Assembly: GCA_009801015.1 (NCBI GenBank)
Contig: VHZZ01001088.1
Coordinates: forward strand, 72,926 to 136,925
Direction: 5' to 3'
DNA: 64,000 nucleotides
Source of the DNA: Silene noctiflora
Lineage: Eukaryota; Streptophyta; Magnoliopsida; Caryophyllales; Caryophyllaceae
How positions within the stretch are numbered: position 1 is the first letter of the stretch; the number at the start of each line of letters is the position of its first letter. A program made the translations under genes and the position numbers. Under the pieces are notes generated by a model that saw nothing but the letters and a program-made list of their open reading frames with translations, had not been told where the DNA came from and did not search any database. Below are positions 25,402-38,800 of this stretch, in pieces.

Positions 25402-26785
25402 TGATGAAGGGACAGAGCAGAAAGATGAAGATTTTGAGGAAGAAAGATGGAATCTTTGAGCATAAATTAGGGATTAAATTGGAAGAGAAGTATGGATTTG
25501 GGGATAGAAACACAAACCCTAGATTTTGTGGGTGTTCAAATGAGAAAAGAGATAGAACTTGGAAGGGTGTTTTTTTTTACGTTTTTAGTGAAATGATTCC
25601 GATCACGAGTTTTTGTGTAAGACCGTTGTATACTTGCATGCATGGAATGCGGAGATTTACTAGATTTTACAAGATCGTATGTATGAGTTGTTTTGAATAG
25701 AATCTTTTGGATTATAGAAACTCGTCCGTTTAGGCGTTTATGGTTTACTTTGTTATGCTATGAGTGGTTTTGAATAGAACTTTTTCGGTTTATAAAATTC
25801 ACCCATTTGTGGTTCACCTTGTTATGCTTCAGATTTATTTTCGTATTTGTGTGATTGTGTCTTCGATACCTTGAATTTATATTCATTTTCTTTATGATAC
25901 ACCCATCTCAACATCGTGTTTGAGACAAAGACCCTAGTCGACCGTAAGATTAACTCATGTTATTGATATTTTTATCGATCGACTCACTTTAATTTCAAAA
26001 AGAATAAGTAGTTTAACAAGAAATGTATTAGGTTTTCTTTCATTTCTACAACTAAATTAAATATAGGCTCGATCATCGATATTGATAATATATTAATATT
26101 CAATGAAATCAACATAGATGTTCCTCTTCTTCTTCTTTCAATTTTATGTCCGATAAAGTAAAAGAGTAATAGAAAGTGTTTGTTCCACCTTCCGAACCTC
26201 GTTAATATTGAAAAAAAAGCGACTCACCAATCATCCCTTCTTTCAATTTTTTTTTTTTTTTTTTAGCTCTCTTCATTGTTATAAGAGGTAGATTGGCAGA
26301 TCGCAAGGGCGGGATTTAGCGAACTCTCAAAATAAGGGTGGCTATACCGCGCATGAAAACCTAAGCCGCGAGAAGGAGAAAAAGAGAAAGGAGAAAGAAA
26401 GTGAATGATAGAAAATTAAAACAGCAAACTCGCAAAATGATTTTGTTGACGACTGATAATACGACTCTTCTAAAACAAGTCGGACATTTTAGAAGAGTTA
26501 AACCAAGCCAAAAATATCATCCATCAATCCCTTATAATCTAACTAGTTAAAACAAGTCACAAGCGCGCGTTCTGAATATAGTTGGGAGACGGGAAATAAA
26601 CGACAGCCATTATAGAAGATAATTAAGCCATATATAGGATCCGGGTATATTATCTAGGGAGTTTAGAACCATTGTAATAAAGCTTAGTTACAATTTAATA
26701 TAATTACGACGTACACATCCATAAGCCCATAAACAAGGCGGCATTTCTCTTAACTGATGATAAAACGGCCATTGTTACTCCGTAC
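25402..26785. other. Intergenic: 5' flank of the EBS-like gene and 3' flank of the STM-like gene
   Basis: Both neighbours are on the minus strand, so this 1.4 kb holds the EBS-like promoter and the STM-like 3' UTR. An open plus-strand stretch over the EBS 5' region (25401-25700) has no family features. No mobile element recognised. Confidence 0.5.
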
Positions 26786-29700
26786 TTACATAAGCGTAGA
26801 GGAGACATCCATCGGGAAATGATTAGCCAAGGCAGGGTCCATGTAAGTATAGTGTGGATGACCGTGAGAATGAGCAGTCGTAGCGTCCATCACCACGAAT
26901 TGCATGTCCTCAGATGGTTTCCAATGCCTTTTCCTCTGGTTAATAAACCAGTTGTTTATTTGCTTCTGGTCCAGCCCTGTCTCCTCCGCTAGTGCTACCT
27001 TCTGTGACTCCTGTCATACCATCAGCCGATATATAACACAATAGTAAGATCGTATCCACACAGATAGACCTTAGAAATGTCGAGCATAGGGCAAGGGAAA
27101 ATTCATATACTCCGTATATATGTAACATATATTGCTTGAGTAGAGGAATGATATTAAGATGGTTTGTTGGTTTCCAAGTTAAAATGACGGCCACAATTGT
27201 CAGGAATGATATTATCGTACATCTAACCCTCGTACACAACCATAAGCGGCGCTCACTGGGGTAGTGGGTAAGCGTGTTCGAGGTATTCATACCAATGATA
27301 TTTTTTTTTTGAAGTATTCCGGCCAGTACATCATTAGTAATTCATGAGTAGGGTTTGAAACCCGTCTGAATTAATACAGCCATCGTCATTGCTTAACTTG
27401 TCGAAATCATATCAACTAAGCAATTGAAAACAATTCTCATGTTAGATATTACTCCGTATGACAAAGACCTAATCTTCTAGTGAACAAGAAGCACAACCAG
27501 CTTGACAAGCAACTTTGCTCGATCTTAGTTCCATTCGGTTGAAAAGGTAACCACACTTTCCTAGGTCGAAAAATTTAGCATGCAGGACATTTAAGATAGA
27601 TTGCAGTTAGACCTCATGAACAAGCAAGCTCGATCAGAACACTTCCTAGTTATGCAACGAGTGTTCATCATAATTTAAATTAATCAATGACCCAACTACT
27701 AATAATTCAAGGCCACCCATGCCAGTAGTTTCCGTGTGTTTTCTTGAGGTGATTGGTCACCTAAATTGAACGCGGGTTACATCAAGTCGAAAATAACATA
27801 CAAGAAAAACAATGGGGGTTGAAGTTTGACATGGAATCAAACATCGGACCCCAAATAAAGTTCGATTACTGACCACCACTCATTGTGGAACATCAGGTGA
27901 CTAATGATGGAACCACATAATTATGACTTGATTAGCACATTATTAACAACACGGCAACTATTAATAACTACTCCGTACATTGTAATCAAGATTCCAGGAT
28001 TCGTATGGATACCAACGAATTCACACGCTAGGTAACGGCTAAAATGAGTAATCACCTGGAACTTTACGAGTTATAGCTAGCTTAGATATAACATTTTCGT
28101 GGAAGAAGGATTAAAAGGAAGGTGGAGGGGAGGATCGACTTACCGAAGGGTATGGCCATTTATAGTGACGGGTCCACCAATCAAGCAGTAGTTGCCTTGC
28201 TTCTTTAGGAAGTTTGCCCTTCTTCCTCTTCTTCAAGAATTCCTGCCTTAGACTTCCCAAGTATCCACTGTACTTACGGAGCAGCTGGCCTTTCAGTTCC
28301 CTGTCTTCTGCTGAAGGATCAATGAAATTATTGTTCACGTCAATCTCGTCTTCAGATGATCCGTTCCTACCAGTACCTGCGTCATCATGAGCTCCTGGTA
28401 CAAGATCTTGCATCGAATAATTTCCAAATTTAGGTACACATAATGCTATCATTTACAAAATGAACTTGCGACCATATTCGACAACATGACAATTTGAAAC
28501 AAATCAACTTTAAAATGAGATGCTACAAAGTACCAAGAATAGGTAACGTCAAATGGTAACATTAATGCCAAACAAAGTAATGTACTACTCCGTATCAAAC
28601 AAATTGTTCGACCCCAAAAATAAAACACCAACAACGTATTGGACCTGAATATGATCAAACATTTTTCGTCAGGCATCAGCAAATCCATAAATCGACATAC
28701 AAAATTCTTATTTTTCTTAGCATAGTGACAGAAAATTTAGCATCATGGATAGCATGAAGTCAGATTGAGATCCAAATTCTCTATTTTTGGACATGCTACA
28801 ATGAAATAACTTTACTTGAGACATCAACACGAGGTACATACATTCTTAATTTAGGGTATGTGATTCATATATTCTACTCAAAATCACTTACATATACGTA
28901 ATACCGATGTTCACGGACAATTCAGTAGCGATGGAGCGAATATCGTAACACAAGGGAGATCTAGCTAGCATGTGGCCGGATTTATAGACTTATAGATCTC
29001 CTTTATTGCATGACCCACACATGAGTTGTGAAGTGACATAAAATTGAGACAATAAAACCAGCTTGAATGCATGAAGAAAGACTTGTTGCAAGATTTTATG
29101 TATACCTAAGATTCCCAGCTCATATCTCATGTTACTAGGGACAAATATAACAAAGTTGAATGAATAATGTTACACATAGATTTGGTATAATTGAGAAACC
29201 TTTACTACTTTAAAACAGTATACCTAAGATTCTTAGTAGATCAAACTCTATAATGCTCCCTTCCAAATCAATTTCCGCAAAATTTACTACTCGCTCGCAT
29301 TTATCATAGACCTTAGGCCTACATCGTTTTCCTGAGTGGGGAGAAAACCAGCACAACATATTTCGCATCTTATTGGAAGTGTGATTATGGTGAAAAGCGG
29401 AAAAATAAACCCTTTGGTCCGTTTATTTTACTTGAATTTCTAATGCGAGCATATGAGAGGAAGTTCAGTAATTCTGTTCCATTTAACTATGCTAGCTGGA
29501 CATGGTTATACCTTGTGAAGTTGAGGACACGAGTTTCTCTAATCTCGTATGATTAGTGATGAATACGTTAAGTACATGAATCCCAACTATGGTAAAAGAC
29601 CGGCAAAAACTGGATAATACAGTGACTATGAATAATTTGGTATGTGTTTTAAGATCTATTTCAGCTACACAAGCGGCGGAACAAGGACAACAACTACGAT

Positions 29701-32004
29701 CATAGAGTAATCGCTAAGATTCTACGAAGTATTAAATACTACTCGACCTATTATCAAGCTACTAACAAGGACAACAACCATGGTAGATCAGATAACCGCT
29801 AAGCTCCAATGGCCGCTATTAATCATTCAAAATTAAACTATATTTTACCATGTTGAAGAACTGGTGCCCTAGGATACCTTATTCAAAATCAGATGAAATT
29901 AAAGATTTGAAAGTCAATGTGCCTATTATCCTTGCAATTGAAATGCAAACAAATGATTGCAGACAACAATAATGATGCTGAAAGTTGAAAAACTAATTAG
30001 ATTGAAAGCTTCATCTCATTCTCATACAGCAAAGAGGCCGTAAGCCGCAAAGTCATCAATTAACAATGTTCATAGAATCTCTTTTCGCATCTACAATACG
30101 TATACAAACAAAAATACTAACGAAATCATTACTCGATCCTTAAACACGGACTTAAAAAACCTAATTGCAATAAAGATTCTTTCAGTGAGATAATTTAAGC
30201 ACAAGTAGTAGAAACTTGAGGATCCCGGGTACAAATTAGAATCTCATTTGACACCGTTTCAAGGTTAAGACTTAAGACGGTGTATTTTCGTGACTACCTT
30301 ATAAGTTTAAGATCGTCTTAAGTAAGATAACTCTATCTAGGGAAGTTATTAATCATAGGCATTATTGAAAAAGGGAAGAATATTAAAAGCAAAAGATAAT
30401 CTAGCTGCAAAACCCTACTTCCAAGAACAAATAAAATAAACAAGAACCAATTATGCAAAAAGAATGGACAGTTCAAAAAGAAAGACAGAAGGTTTTGTTA
30501 AAGTTCCAAGATCTTAACCTTGGAAACATGCACATGCAAATATATATAATCAAGGATTTTCTACCCAAAAAGACCGTCACACGTTATGAGACCGTCTTAT
30601 TCTACTGCTTGTGTGATAATATTATAAGATCAAGTTTAAAACACCACTAATATTCAAAAGCAAACATTAAACACACATTGAATAAAATAATTAAAAGAAG
30701 CACAAATAAAAACAAGGAATTACCAGAAGGAGAGTCTAAAGAAGAAGAAGAAGAAAGGGTTAGGGCTTTGAATTGGCAATCAATTTTAGAAAGAAAAAGC
30801 ATGGCTTCTTTAAAAGGCTTGCTTAATTCTTGCTCATATTTAGTAAGCATTTCACTATATGCCTCCATAAATTGATCTAACCCTGGATCTTCTCCTATAT
30901 ATCCTCCTCCGCCACCGCCACCGCCTTGATTCATTGCCATTGCTTCTGCTTCCTCTAGTCTTGCCACCACTTCCGGCGGCGCTCCCACCTTCATTTTTTT
31001 AATACACAAGGGTTTACATTAGTAATTTAAAATTAGAAAATTTCATGAAATTATAGCTTGTGTACATTCATTATCCCTACCGACAGCTGGGGCAATCTCC
31101 CGGGGTACTAAAGGCAATTTAATGGGTTGACCCCTCCCAAGTTTGGCCTTTTCATTCGCAAGAGTCAAGAATCGAACCCTAACCAACATTCATTATTCTT
31201 TATGATAGATGTGTTTTACACAAAAACAAGCAAAATTACACAAGAGGGTGTTTTGGATTTTCTTATCAATTTTTTCAAGGGAAATGGAACATTATATTAG
31301 ATTAAAATTACCCAAATGGGAAATTTATCAAATAACATTTCAGATCTTGTCAAAATGACATGAAATTCACAAAATATGAAAGAACCTATAGAGGGTGTGT
31401 ACATAATATGTCATTTCTCCGTCTCAATCATTTGTTTATAAAAGGTAAATAAGTAATTGAGACACAGTAATTCTTGTAGGAGACGGTCTTGTAATAATCT
31501 ATACAATACACACTATGTATAAACAATATAAAGAGATAAAAAATAAACCTTTTGACAATTAACAAAGGCAGATATGAGACGAGGATAGTGAGGATGAGCC
31601 ATAATTTGAGCCTTAATATTGCTACTATTATTATTATTATTATTATTATTACTATTATTATTAGTAGGAGTAGTATTAGTAGTAATGTTGTTTTCCATTT
31701 CCATGACATGATCATAACATCCACCTGCCGCCGCTGCGGCCGCAGCGGCGGCAGTAGAAGAACAAGAAGCTGAAGAACAACAAAGCTTCTTGCTGTTATT
31801 GGGATGATGATGATGATGGTGGTGGTGGTGTTGATGATGTGAATTATGGTTTTGATAATGTTGATGATGATGATGAGATGATAGTGATGATGGAACCATC
31901 ATCATCATAGGAAATAATCCATTATTATTATTATTATTTTCTAACATCATATCTGAACTATTAACATTAATATTAATATTATTATTGTTATTGTTATTTT
32001 CCAT
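26786..32004 (-). CDS. STM: Class I KNOX homeodomain protein, SHOOT MERISTEMLESS-like
   Basis: Nuclear TALE-class transcription factor that keeps shoot meristem cells undifferentiated and partners with BELL proteins. Exons in transcript order: 31549-32004, 30724-30988, 28144-28394, 26786-27010. They sum to 1197 nt (398 aa). Visible: KNOX1 from about residue 130 ([23 protein letters not shown]); KNOX2 ([17 protein letters not shown]); [14 protein letters not shown] ([17 protein letters not shown]); homeodomain with the three-residue loop PYP and helix 3 [12 protein letters not shown]-terminus [10 protein letters not shown] and [11 protein letters not shown], close to the STM tail. Intron 3 lies inside the homeobox, as is usual for KNOX genes. 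The N-terminus is unusual: Asn, His (nine in a row) and Ala (nine in a row) runs. An alternative exon 3 acceptor 18 nt downstream keeps the frame. STM rather than another class I KNOX is judged from the C-terminus. Confidence 0.9.
27225..27395 (+). mobile_element. Possible tRNA-derived SINE fragment in STM intron 3
   Basis: A box-like GGGGTAGTGGGTAAGCG near 27257 and a B box-like GGGTTTGAAACCC near 27350. The spacing is longer than in a tRNA because of a T run between them. No clear tail. Weak call. Confidence 0.3.
31070..31190 (-). mobile_element. Possible SINE fragment in STM intron 1
   Basis: On the minus strand the stretch carries GGTTCGATTCTTGACTC, a good B box, followed by a GC-richer segment unlike the surrounding AT-rich intron. 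The A box is unclear. Confidence 0.3.
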
Positions 32005-32176
32005 AATGATATAATTATCTCTCTTCTCCCTCTACTAAAAAGAACACAAGAAAAGATGTCACCTTTCACTGAGTAAATAATAATAATAATAATAATTGAA
32101 AAACTGAAACTACAAATTGTCTTGCTTGTGTTGTGTCTTTTTATGCCTCACTCATTATTGTTTCCTTTTTTTTTTT

Positions 32177-32225
<49 letters not shown>

Positions 32226-32849
32226 TATGATGTGAAGAAAGGGAGAAAGAAAGGAGAAAAAGGGTCACCCGGAATTCAAGCTTACACAAAAAACAGGCTT
32301 TTAAGAAGCAAAAATCCTAAGTAAAACCCAATGGTTTATTATATGATACTTGTCCTCATCCTCTCCTATTATTATCTCTCTATATATATATCTATCTTTT
32401 GGTGCAATTTCAACACAAATTCCGTAATATACGTCACAGGCTTATGACGGGTCAAATAAAATTCACTTGACAGGCTATTACTGATTTCCTAGGCATTTAT
32501 ACTTTTGTTTTTTCTTTTAATATGGATAATACTTGATCCCGTCACAAGCTTGTGACGGATATACCCGTCACAAGGGAGACTTATTAACCTTCCTATATTA
32601 TAAACAAATAAATAACCGAAAATGTCTTAGTGCAGTGGTTAAGAATAAAGTATTGTGGTCAGTACATTTGATCTTTCTATTGTAATAAGACTAAGTACAA
32701 TTTTATCTTGAGGAAATTTGATGAGGTGTGAAAAAAAAAAAAAACAATAATACTCCCTTTAGCTCGAAATAATTTTATGCGTTTTTTTAAATGACAAATT
32801 CACAAAAATGTCTAAAGTCGTTTTCTAAAATGGTAAATTCTAAAAATTC
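32005..32849. promoter_or_regulatory. 5' flank of the STM-like gene between start codon and satellite
   Basis: Contains an (ATT)n-like run just upstream of the start, AATAAT repeats (32077-32095), a 41-base A run (32182-32222), a TATATATATA stretch near 32382, a hairpin piece with 'cttgtgacgg' arms (32540-32580) and a possible tRNA-type A box (TGCAGTGGTTAAG, 32632). This is all the ordinary sequence left between the start codon and the tandem array. Confidence 0.5.
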
Positions 32850-35800
32850 TAAAATGTTTGCCTCAAATGTCCTTTATTGCTTCTAAATATTCTTAAAGTC
32901 GGTTTCTGAACTCAAAAACCTTCTGCAAAATCTACAGAAATTTTTGTTTTGGAACACATAAATCTTGAAAACCGAGTATTATATATACACTTTAACTTGA
33001 GCCGTTCGGGAGGCCGTAACGAGCCATGTTTCTTTTTCTCTCGATTTTTCTGCCACGTGTCCATGGTTGCTTCAGGAATTATCTTATTTGCTTACAGCCT
33101 CAAATAACAAGTATTAAACCAATTTTAATGAGTATTCGATTTTTGCTCGAGGCGTATTTAACGCACACTGGCATATTCAAATGTCCACTGTTGCTCGTTA
33201 AAAATTTTGAGACCGTTTTATCTTACCAAAAAATCTTCGGCGTAATTTACGGAAATTTTTGTTCCGGTACACTCAAATCCCGAAAATTGCCTATTATAAA
33301 TTTAAATTTGAGCCATTTGGCAGGCCGTACCAGGTCATGTTTTTCATCCCGGTTTTTCAACCATATATATGAGGTTATTTCAGTAGTTACCCTATTCAAT
33401 TTCATCCCCAAATAACAATTGTTAACTCATTTTTTACGAGTATCCGATTTTCACCCCAGACTGGTTAATCACATACCGGCACCCTCAAATATCCTCCGTT
33501 GTACCTGAAATTTTGTGTGGCTACTTTATCTAACCCGAGAAATACACCGTATGATTTACGGACATTTTTAATACATAACCCTGTAATCCCGAAAACCGTG
33601 TATTATAAACTTTAATTTGAGCTGTTCGGGAAGGATATACCAGGACATATTTTTTTTTTCCATAATTTTATACCGCGTGTCCGGCGTCACTTCAAGAGTT
33701 ACCCTATTCGATTTTAGTCTCAAATAACAAGTATTAAACCATTTTTAACGAGTATCCGATTTTCGGCCAAAGCGGGTTTATCGTACACTGGCCGCCTTAA
33801 ATGTCATCTGTTGCGCCTCGGAAATTTTGAGGTCGCCCGAAAACCGTGTATTATTCACTTGAATTTGAGCCGTTAGTGAGGTTGTGCCGGATCATGTTTA
33901 TTTTTCTCCCGATTTGTTTTAACACGTTTCTTGGATCGTTTCAGGAGATAACATATTCAATATGAGCCGCAAATAACAAATATTAAATCAATTTTAATAA
34001 ATATCCGATTTTCATCCGAGACGGGTTTATTGCAAACCGGCAGAGTCAAATGTCCTCTGTTGCCCATTGAGATTGTTTTATCTTACTCGAGAAACCTTTC
34101 GCGTGATTTACGGGAATTTTCGTTCCGCTGCCCTCAAATCCCGAAAACATTTTTTTATACTTAAATTTGAGTCGTTCGGTAGGTCGTATCGGGTCATGTT
34201 TTTTTTTTCTCCTTGTTTTTCAACCATATATTTGAGGTCGCTTCAGTAGTTACCCTGTTCGATTTCAGCCTCAAATAACAATTGTTAACCTATTTTTTAC
34301 CAGTATCCGATTTTCGCCAAAAACTGGTTAATCACATACTGGCGCCCTCAAAATGTCATCTGTTGCACCTCAAAATTTGTATGACCGCTTTATCTGACCT
34401 AAGAAATCCTCCGTATAATTTATGGACATTTTTAATACGGGACCTACTAATCTCGAAAACCGAGTATTATAAACTTTAGTTTGAGCTACGGGGGATATAC
34501 CGGGTCATCTTTTTTTTTTTCCAGAATTTTATACCACATGTCCGGCGTTGTTTCAAAAGTTACCCTATTCGATTTTAGCCTTAAATAACGAAGTATTATA
34601 AACCATTATCAACGAGTATCCGATTTTCGGATAAAGCGGGTTTATTGCACACGGCCGTCTTAAATGTCCTCTGTTGCGCCTCAGAAATTTTGAGACCGCT
34701 TTATCTGACTCGAGAAACCTTTTGTGTGATTTACGGAAATTTTTGTTCCGGGACCCTGAAATCCCGAAAACCGTGTATTATTCACTTTAATTTGAGGCGC
34801 TCGGGACATCGTACAGGGTCATGTTTCTTTTCATATCGTTTTGTATACCACCTGTATGGGATCACTTCAAGAGATATGATATACAATATAAGCCCCAAAT
34901 ATCAAGTATTAAATCAATTTTACAAGTATCCGATTTTTGCCCCAGGCCAGAGGGGTTTATTGTACACCGGCAGACTCAAATGTCCTCTATTGCACCTCGA
35001 AAATTTGAGACTGATTTATTTTACCCGAGAAACCTTCCACGTGATTTACGAGAATTTTTGTTTCGGTGCCCTGAAATCCAGAAAAACCGTGTATTATGTC
35101 TAAAATTTGCACCGTTCGGTAGGCCATCCCGAGTCATGTTTGTTTTTCTCCCTGTTTTTCAACCATATATCTAAGGTCGCTTCAGTAGTTACTCTGTTCG
35201 ATTTCAGTTCCCAAATAACAATTGTTTAACCCATTTTTTACGAATATCCGATTTTCGACCAAAACTGATTAATCGCATACCGGCACCCTCAAATGTCCTC
35301 CGTTGCAACTCAAATTTTGTGTGGCCGCTTTTTATGATCCTAGGAATCATACGTATGATTTACAAACATTTTTAATACATGACCCTTTAATCCTCAAAAC
35401 CGTGTATTATTAACTTTAATTTGAGTTTTTTGGAAGGATATACCAAGTTTTTTTTTTCTAGAATTTTATATATACCACGTGTTCGACGTCGCTTCAAGTA
35501 TCACCCTATTCAACGTTAGCCTCAAATAACAAGTATTACATCATTTTCAACAAGTACTCGATTTCGTCTAAAGCGAGTTTATCGCACACACGCTGCCTTA
35601 AATGTCCTATGTTGTGCCTCTGAAATTTTGAGGCGGCTTTATCTGACTCGAAAAATCTTCTGTGTGATTTATGGAAAGATTTGTTTTGGGACTCCGGAAT
35701 CTCGAAAACCGTGTATTATTCACTACTATTCGAGCCGTCCGGGGTCGCTTCATGAGATACGATGTTCAGTATCAGCCACAAATAACAAGTATTAAACCAA

Positions 35801-38800
35801 TTTTAATAAGTATATATCCAAATTTCGCCCGGGACGGGCCTATCACACACCGCCAAGCTCAAATGTCCTCTATAGCGCCTCAGAAATTTTGACGCCGCTT
35901 TATCTGACTCGGTAATCCCGAAAACCGTGTATTATTCACTTCAATTTGAGCCTTTTATGAGGTCGTACAAGGTCATGGTTATTTTTCTCCCTGTGTTTTC
36001 AACCATATATCTGAGGTCGATTCAGTAGTTACCCTGTTCGATTTCAGCCCCGAATAAAAAGTGTTAACCCATATTTTACGAGTATCCGATTTTCGCCCGA
36101 GACGGGTTTATCGTACACCGACGGTCTCAAATGTCCTCTATTGCACCTCAGATTTTTTCGTGGCCACTTTATCTGACCCGAGTAATCTTCCATATGAATT
36201 ACGGACATGTTTAATACGGGACCTTGTAATTCCGAAAACCGTGCATTATAAACTTTAATTTGAGCTGTTAGGGAGGATATACCGGTCATGTTTTATTTTT
36301 CCAAAATTTTCTACCACGTGTCCGACGTCGCTACAAGAATCACCCTATTCGATTTTAGGCTCAAATAACAAGTATTAAATTATTTTCAACGAGTATCTGA
36401 TTTTCGGCTAAAACGAGTTTATTGCACACCGACTGCCTTAAATGTCGTTTGTTGTGCCTCATAAATTTCGAGGCGGCTTTATCTGACTCGAGAAACCTTC
36501 TGTGTAATTTACGGAAAGTTTTGTTCCGGGACTCCGGAATGCCGAAAACCGTGTATTATTCACTTCTATTTGAGCCATCCGGAGGCCCGTACCTGGTCAT
36601 GTTTCTTTTTTTCCCGGTTTTCTACCAGGTGTCCGGAGTCGCTTCAAGAGATACGATATTTGGTATCAGCCACAAATAACAAGTATTAAACCAATTTTAA
36701 TAAGTATCCAATTTTCGCCCGAGACGGGTTTTTCGCACACCGGCAGACTCAAATGTCCCCTATTGCACCTCGGGTTTTTTGAGGCCGCTTTATCTTACTC
36801 GAGATACATTTTTTGTGATTTATGGAAAGTTTTATTCCGGGACCCGGTAATCCCGAAAACCGTGTATTATTCGCTTCAATTTGAGCCGTTTATGAGGTCG
36901 TACCGGGTCATGTTTAATTTTCTCCCTGTTTTTCAACCATATATCTGAGGTCGATTCAGTAGTTACCCTGTTCGATTTCAGCCCCGAATAAAAAGAGTTA
37001 ACCATTTTTTACGAGTATCCGATTTTCTCCCGAAACGGGTTTATCGCACACCGGCGGACTCAAATGTTCTCTATTGCGCCTCAGATTTTTTCGTGGCCGC
37101 TTTATCTACCCGAGTAATCTTCCAAATTAACTATGGATTTTTTTAATACGCGACCCTGTAATCCCGAAAATCGTGTATTTATAAACTTTAATTTGAGCTG
37201 TTCGGGAGGATATACCGGTCATATTTTTTTTTTTCTAAAATTTTATACCACGTGTCCGGCGTCGCTACAAGAATCACCCTATTTGATTTTAGGCTTAAAT
37301 AACAAATATTAAATCATTTTCAACGAACATCTGATTCTCGGCTAAAACGAGTTTATCGCACACCGATTCCCTTAAATGTCCTTTGTTGTACCTCATAAAT
37401 TTTGAGGCGGCTTTATCTGACTCGAGAAACCTTCTGTGTGATTTACGGAAAGTTTTGTTCCGGGACTCCGGAATGCCGAAAACCGTGTATTATTCACTTC
37501 TATTTGAGCCATTCGGAGGCCCGTACCTGGTTATGTTTATTTTTTTTTTCCGGTTTTCTACCACGTGTCCGGAGTCGCTTCAAGAGATACGATATTTGGT
37601 ATCAGCCACAGATAACAAGTATTAAACCAATTTTAATAAGTATCCAATTTTCGCCCGAGACGGGTTTTTCACACACTAGCAGACTCAAATATCCCCTATT
37701 GCACCTCAGATTTTTTTGAGGCCGCTTTATCTTACTCGAGATACATTTTGTGTGATTTACGGAAAGTTTTATTTTGGGACCCGGTAATCCCGAAAACTGT
37801 GTATTATTCACTTCAATTTAAGCCGTTTATGTGGCCGTACCGGGTCATGTTTATTTTTCTCCCTGTTTTTCAACCATATATCTGAGGTTGATTCAGTAGT
37901 TACCCTGTTCGATTTCAGCCCCGAATAAAAAGAGTTAACCCATTTTTTACGAGTATCCGATTTTCTCCCGGCACGAGTTTATCGCACACCGGCGGACTCG
38001 AATGTTCTCTATTGCGCCTCAGATTTTTTCGTGGCCGCTTTATCTACCCGAGAAATCTTCTGTATGAACTATGGACAGTTTTAATACGGGCCCTGTAATC
38101 CCGAAAACCGTGTATTATAATATAAACTCTAATTTGAGCTGTTCGAGAGGATATACCGGTCATGTTTTTTTTTCTAAAATTTTATACCACATGTCCGGCG
38201 TCGCTACAAGAATCACTGTATTCGATTTTAGGCTCAAATAACAAATATTAAATCATTTTCAACGAATATCTGATTTTCGGCTAAAACGTGTTTATCGCAC
38301 ACCGACTCCCTTAAATGTCCTCTGTTGTGCCTCAGAAATTTTGAGGCGGTTTTATCTGACTTGAGAAACCTTTTGTGTGATTTACGGAAAGTTTTTTTCC
38401 GGGACTCCGGAATGCCGAAAACCGTGTATTATTCACTTTTATTTGAGCCATCCGGAGGCCCATACCTGGTCATGTTTATTTTTTTTCCCGAATTTCTACC
38501 ATGTGTCCGGAGTCGCTTCAAGAGATACGATATTTGGTATCAGCCACAGATAACAAGTAGTAAACCAATTTTAATAAGTATCCAATTTTCGCCCCAGATG
38601 GTTTTTTCGCACACTGGCAGACCCAGATGACCCCTATTACACCTCAGATCTCTTGAGGCCGCTTTATCTTACTCGAGATACATTTTGTGTGATTTACGGA
38701 ATGTTTTATTCTGAGACCCGGTAATCCCGAAAACCGTGTATTATTTCACTTCAATTTGAGCCGTTTATAAAGTCGTACCGGGTCATGTTTATTTTTCTCC

